The notes under the pieces are model-generated. The model was not told the DNA's origin, ran no database searches, and saw only the letters and a program-made list of their open reading frames with translations. A stretch of 64,000 bases of DNA from an uncultured Bacilli bacterium (GTDB lineage: Bacteria; Bacillota_I; Bacilli_A; RF39; UBA660): NCBI GenBank assembly GCA_934096985.1, contig CAKONC010000004.1:69618-133617 (forward strand). The letters run 5' to 3'. Of the stretch, positions 60,991 through 64,000 are shown piece by piece. Each line of letters starts with the position of its first letter. The first letter of the stretch is position 1. Both the position numbers and the translations under genes were made by a program.

Positions 60991-63477
60991 ATGGGCATAT
61001 TAAAAAAGCTATTAGATAGTGAATATAAAGAATTAAAAAGGTTTGATAAATTAGCTGATGAGATATTAGCATTAGACGATGAAATGTCAAATTTAAAAGA
61101 TGAAGATTTTTCAAAGAAAACAGAAGAATTTAAAAAAAGACTTGTAGATGGAGAAACTTTCGATGATATTTTAGTCCCTGCAATGGCTCTTGCACGTGAA
61201 GCATGTTTCCGTGCTATCGGAGAAAAACCATTTAAAGTACAAGTAATCGGTGCTTTGGCAATTCATTATGGCAATATTGCTGAGATGAAAACAGGAGAAG
61301 GAAAAACCCTTACTACAGTATTACCAGCATACGTAAATGCACTTACAGGAAAAGGCGTACATGTTGTAACCACTAATGAATATTTGTCTGACAGAAATGC
61401 CAACTGGATGAAACCAATATATGATTTACTTGGCATTACAGTAGGTGTAAATTTAAGAGAACTTTCTCCAAAAGAAAAACAAGAAGTTTATAATTGTGAT
61501 ATAACATATTCTACTAATAATGAAATTGGCTTTGACTATTTGCGTGATAACATGGTTGTAAGAAAAGAAGATAGAGTTCAACGCCCATTAAATTATTGCA
61601 TTATAGACGAAGTTGACTCAATCTTAATTGATGAAGCTAGAACACCATTAATTATCAGTGGTGGTCAAGCAAATTCAAGTAATTTATATATAGAAGCAAA
61701 TAGAGCTGTAAAAAATTTAAAAGAAGATGTTGATTATACTTTAGATTTAAAAACAAAGAGTGTTTCTCTTACTGAAGATGGTAGTAAAAAGATAGAGAAA
61801 TTATTACATATTGGAAATTTATATGATATAGATAATGCTAGTTTAGTACACCATTTAAATCAAGCCTTAAAAGCAAATTATGTATTTGCCAAAGATGTTG
61901 ATTATGTTGTAGCTGATGGCCAAGTTGTAATTGTAGACCAATTTACTGGTAGACTTATGCATGGAAGACAATATTCTGATGGACTTCATCAAGCTATTGA
62001 GGCAAAAGAAGGCGTAACAATTAACGTTGAAACCAAAACAATGGCTACTATCACATTCCAAAATTTATTTAGAATGTACAATAAACTTTCTGGTATGACC
62101 GGAACTGCTAAAACTGAGGAAGAAGAATTTAGAAATATTTATAATATGTATGTTATATGTATTCCAACGAATAAGCCTGTTATACGTGAAGATTTACCAG
62201 ACCTTGTATATGCAACAGAAAAAGGAAAATATAAAGCCATAATTAATACAGTTAAAGAAATTCATGAAAAAGGTCAACCAATACTTATCGGTACAATATC
62301 AGTTGAATCAAATGAACATTTAAGTGGACTTTTAAAGAAAGCAGGCCTTCCTCATGAAGTATTAAATGCCAAGAATCATGAAAGAGAAGCTGAAATTATT
62401 GCAAAAGCCGGTGAAAAAGGCGCTATAACTCTTGCTACAAATATGGCAGGACGTGGTACTGATATTAAACTTGGTGAAGGCGTAAAAGAACTTGGCGGAT
62501 TGTGTGTAATTGGTACTGAAAGACATGAATCTCGAAGAATTGATAACCAACTTCGTGGAAGAGCGGGTCGTCAGGGTGATCCTGGTATGAGCCAATTTTT
62601 TGTTTCATTCGAAGATGATTTAATGAGAAGATTTGGTACTGATAAGATAAAAAGTATGCTTCAATCACTTGGTATAGATGATGATATGGCAATCAGAAGT
62701 AAAGCTTTAACTAGAAGTATTGAAACCGCTCAAAAAAGGGTTGAAGGAAATAACTATGATATTAGAAAGAGCCTTTTGGATTATGATAATGTCTTAAATG
62801 AACAAAGAGAAATTATTTATAATAAGAGAAATGAAATAATTGATAATGCTTCTATTAATGAGGAAGTTATTACTACGTTTAAGGAAACAATTAATGTTTT
62901 ATGTGAAAATCATATTGCTCCAGAAGGATACTTAACAGAAAATGATCGTAGTGAGATAGTAGAATATGTTAAAACAAACTTTTTAAAGACTCAAAAATTA
63001 GATACTGAAGATATTAAGGATTTAAAAGATAAAGATGTCCCTGAATATATTTCGAATTTAGTTATTAAGGATTACGAAAATAAAGTAAAAGGTCTTCCAG
63101 TTAGAAATGAATTTGAAAGAGCAATTTCATTAAGAGTAATTGATTCAAACTGGGTCGAACACATGAATACTATGGAGCATTTAAAAGAAGGTATAGGTCT
63201 TCGTGGTTATAGTCAAACAAATCCAGTACAAGCTTACACAATGGAAGGTTTTGAACTTTTTGATAAATTATTAGATAAGATTGATAATGATATTTCAATA
63301 TTTCTTTTAAAAGCTGAAATCAGACAAAATACAGAAATGAAACAAACAATTAAGGGAAATGCTAATGATGGCAAGGAAAAAGTTAAAAGTACTCCGAAAA
63401 AAGTAACTAAAATAGGAAGAAATGATCCATGTCCATGTGGCTCAGGGAAAAAATATAAACAATGTTGTGGTAAATAG
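60991..63477 (+). CDS. secA: Protein translocase ATPase SecA
   Basis: An 828-residue motor of the Sec pathway: Walker A MKTGEGKTLTTVL, DEVDSILIDEARTPLI, TNMAGRGTDIKLGEGV and RGRAGRQGDPG, then the scaffold and wing domains and a C-terminal SEC-C zinc motif (GRNDPCPCGSGKKYKQCCGK). It binds SecYEG and ribosomes. Its stop is followed at once by repeats and an integrase remnant; prfB, the usual next gene, is not seen. Confidence 0.97.
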   Translation: MGILKKLLDSEYKELKRFDKLADEILALDDEMSNLKDEDFSKKTEEFKKRLVDGETFDDILVPAMALAREACFRAIGEKPFKVQVIGALAIHYGNIAEMKTGEGKTLTTVLPAYVNALTGKGVHVVTTNEYLSDRNANWMKPIYDLLGITVGVNLRELSPKEKQEVYNCDITYSTNNEIGFDYLRDNMVVRKEDRVQRPLNYCIIDEVDSILIDEARTPLIISGGQANSSNLYIEANRAVKNLKEDVDYTLDLKTKSVSLTEDGSKKIEKLLHIGNLYDIDNASLVHHLNQALKANYVFAKDVDYVVADGQVVIVDQFTGRLMHGRQYSDGLHQAIEAKEGVTINVETKTMATITFQNLFRMYNKLSGMTGTAKTEEEEFRNIYNMYVICIPTNKPVIREDLPDLVYATEKGKYKAIINTVKEIHEKGQPILIGTISVESNEHLSGLLKKAGLPHEVLNAKNHEREAEIIAKAGEKGAITLATNMAGRGTDIKLGEGVKELGGLCVIGTERHESRRIDNQLRGRAGRQGDPGMSQFFVSFEDDLMRRFGTDKIKSMLQSLGIDDDMAIRSKALTRSIETAQKRVEGNNYDIRKSLLDYDNVLNEQREIIYNKRNEIIDNASINEEVITTFKETINVLCENHIAPEGYLTENDRSEIVEYVKTNFLKTQKLDTEDIKDLKDKDVPEYISNLVIKDYENKVKGLPVRNEFERAISLRVIDSNWVEHMNTMEHLKEGIGLRGYSQTNPVQAYTMEGFELFDKLLDKIDNDISIFLLKAEIRQNTEMKQTIKGNANDGKEKVKSTPKKVTKIGRNDPCPCGSGKKYKQCCGK

Positions 63478-63607
63478 CTTATAAAATAAGGGTTTGAGCA
63501 ATTTTGGAAAATTCAAAAAGGTGCTGAAAATGGCAAAATGTTTGCAATTTGTTTGCAAACAAAAAAATTTGAAAACAAAATGACTCAAAAGCCTTATAAA
63601 ATAAGGA
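63478..63607. repeat. Att-like repeat region after secA
   Basis: CTTATAAAATAAGG occurs twice (63478-63491 and 63594-63607), each with internal dyad symmetry. GTTTGAG near the first copy and CTCAAA near the second add inverted symmetry. Between them are TTTGCAA-type repeats, with more (GCAAACATTTTTGCAAA) after the second copy. Position beside an integrase fragment suggests attachment or arm sites. Confidence 0.5.
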
Positions 63608-63639
63608 AATCTCTATGCAAACATTTTTGCAAATAATAT

Positions 63640-63665
63640 AAAGTTGTCATTCGTGCCAACTTTTT
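63640..63665 (+). terminator. Hairpin terminator in the secA-integrase gap
   Basis: AAAGTTG, a 10-base loop and CAACTTT followed by TTT; it would stop secA read-through. Confidence 0.6.
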
Positions 63666-63699
63666 CATTTACTCAATTGTAAATGGAGGAGAGATTATT

Positions 63700-63903
63700 A
63701 TGGCTGATGTAACAGTTCAAAAAAGAGGAGAAGTATATCAATATAAATTTGAAATTGCTTCAATCGATGGGAAAAGAAAATTTAAAAATAAGTCAGGATT
63801 CGCAACAAAAAGCGAAGCAAAAAAAGCAGGTATTATTGCATACAATGAGTATTTGAATACTGGACATAGTTTTAAACCTAAAACAATATCATATTCTGAT
63901 TAA
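63700..63903 (+). pseudogene. Tyrosine integrase remnant: N-terminal arm-binding domain only
   Basis: Sixty-seven residues match the N-terminal AP2-like arm DNA-binding domain of ICE/phage tyrosine integrases (TVQKRGEVYQYKFEIASIDG, then KRKFKNKSGFATKSEAKKAG and a NTGHSFKPKTISYSD hinge). In full-length members the hinge continues as SYSDYLDYW; here a stop follows SYSD and the next codons are unrelated. The core-binding and catalytic domains are gone. GGAGGAGAG precedes the ATG, so the peptide could still be made. It is a scar of an integrated element. Confidence 0.82.
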
Positions 63904-64000
63904 TTAGTTTTAATTGGCACTCCTAATAAAGTACAAAAAATTAAATGTCCTACTCTTATAGTGTGTGGAGAGAAAGATAGTGCCAATATTAAATCAGCAT
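63904..64000 (+). pseudogene. Fragment of an alpha/beta hydrolase (partial)
   Basis: In the same frame as the integrase remnant, directly after its stop, the sequence reads GTPNKVQKIKCPTLIVCGEK and then DSANIKSA. This is the strand and acidic-residue region (PTLIVCGEKD) near the C-terminal third of alpha/beta hydrolases. No start codon or N-terminal part exists, and it runs off the window, so I call it a truncated gene at the breakpoint. Confidence 0.65.

Noticed and set aside
1..64000. CRISPR arrays, tRNA, rRNA or intact insertion sequences
   Set aside because: No regularly spaced repeats, no cloverleaf or rRNA-like blocks and no transposase were recognised on reading both strands; a covariance search was not possible here.

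Overview
The window is a continuous stretch of chromosome from a very AT-rich, low-GC Gram-positive bacterium around its replication origin. It carries endospore genes (spo0A, spoIIR, spoIID, spoIIQ, spoVG, spoVT, yabG, yabP, yabQ, bofA, ricT). A ComK-family protein and a SpoIIQ-type M23 protein point to class Bacilli rather than Clostridia. Reading frames end normally at TGA, so the standard bacterial code is used. Short intergenic gaps, frequent gene overlaps and the loss of several genes normally found in these neighbourhoods suggest a streamlined genome. An uncultured gut-type Bacilli lineage (RF39-like or an Erysipelotrichia relative) is my guess, not something the sequence proves. No rRNA, tRNA or CRISPR array was seen.

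Layout, left to right. (1) 1-5650, minus strand: the S10/spc ribosomal protein operon from rpsJ to the start of rplX, behind a promoter and a leader of about 130 nt. (2) 5.7-12 kb, minus: gpmI, spo0A, pgk, gap and a TGS-type nucleoside kinase, so the sporulation master regulator sits among glycolytic genes. (3) 12-21.2 kb: clpP (plus), then a minus-strand block of division, sporulation and housekeeping genes: divIC, yabQ, yabP, spoVG, veg, yabG, a PLP enzyme, an SDR, rsmA, a 3D-domain protein, tatD, metG and dut. A methionine-type T-box precedes dut-metG. (4) 21.4-31.3 kb, minus: spoVT, mfd, pth, trmN6, ricT, holB, bofA, recR, ebfC, dnaX, tadA and a very short SRP RNA. (5) 31.3-31.5 kb: three perfect parS palindromes. 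(6) 31.5-40.3 kb, minus: gyrA, gyrB, recF, comK, dnaN, dnaA. (7) 40.3-40.7 kb: the origin, with many DnaA-box-like 9-mers and one perfect Spo0A box. (8) 40.7-47.9 kb, plus: rpmH, rnpA, yidC, jag, mnmE, mnmG, rsmG and a ParB/Noc-like gene. (9) 47.9-63.5 kb: a class A PBP (minus), then plus-strand argS, rpoE, prfA, prmC, spoIIR, mntP, murA, rpmE, rpiB, spoIID, spoIIQ, csp, hpf and secA, with two unrecognised genes. (10) 63.5-64 kb: a decayed mobile-element junction, with the N-terminal arm of a tyrosine integrase followed in frame by a piece of an alpha/beta hydrolase.

Most unusual points. Spo0A has glutamate where the family has its phosphorylated aspartate, so the regulator may work without a phosphorelay. 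Candidate Spo0A boxes lie at spo0A itself, at the origin, before a cold-shock gene and (weaker) before comK. A ComK-family gene occupies the dnaN-recF slot where an S4-domain gene usually sits. The ParB-like protein downstream of rsmG lacks the ParA-binding motif, a recognisable C-terminal dimerisation domain and the usual recognition-helix residues, and no parA is adjacent.
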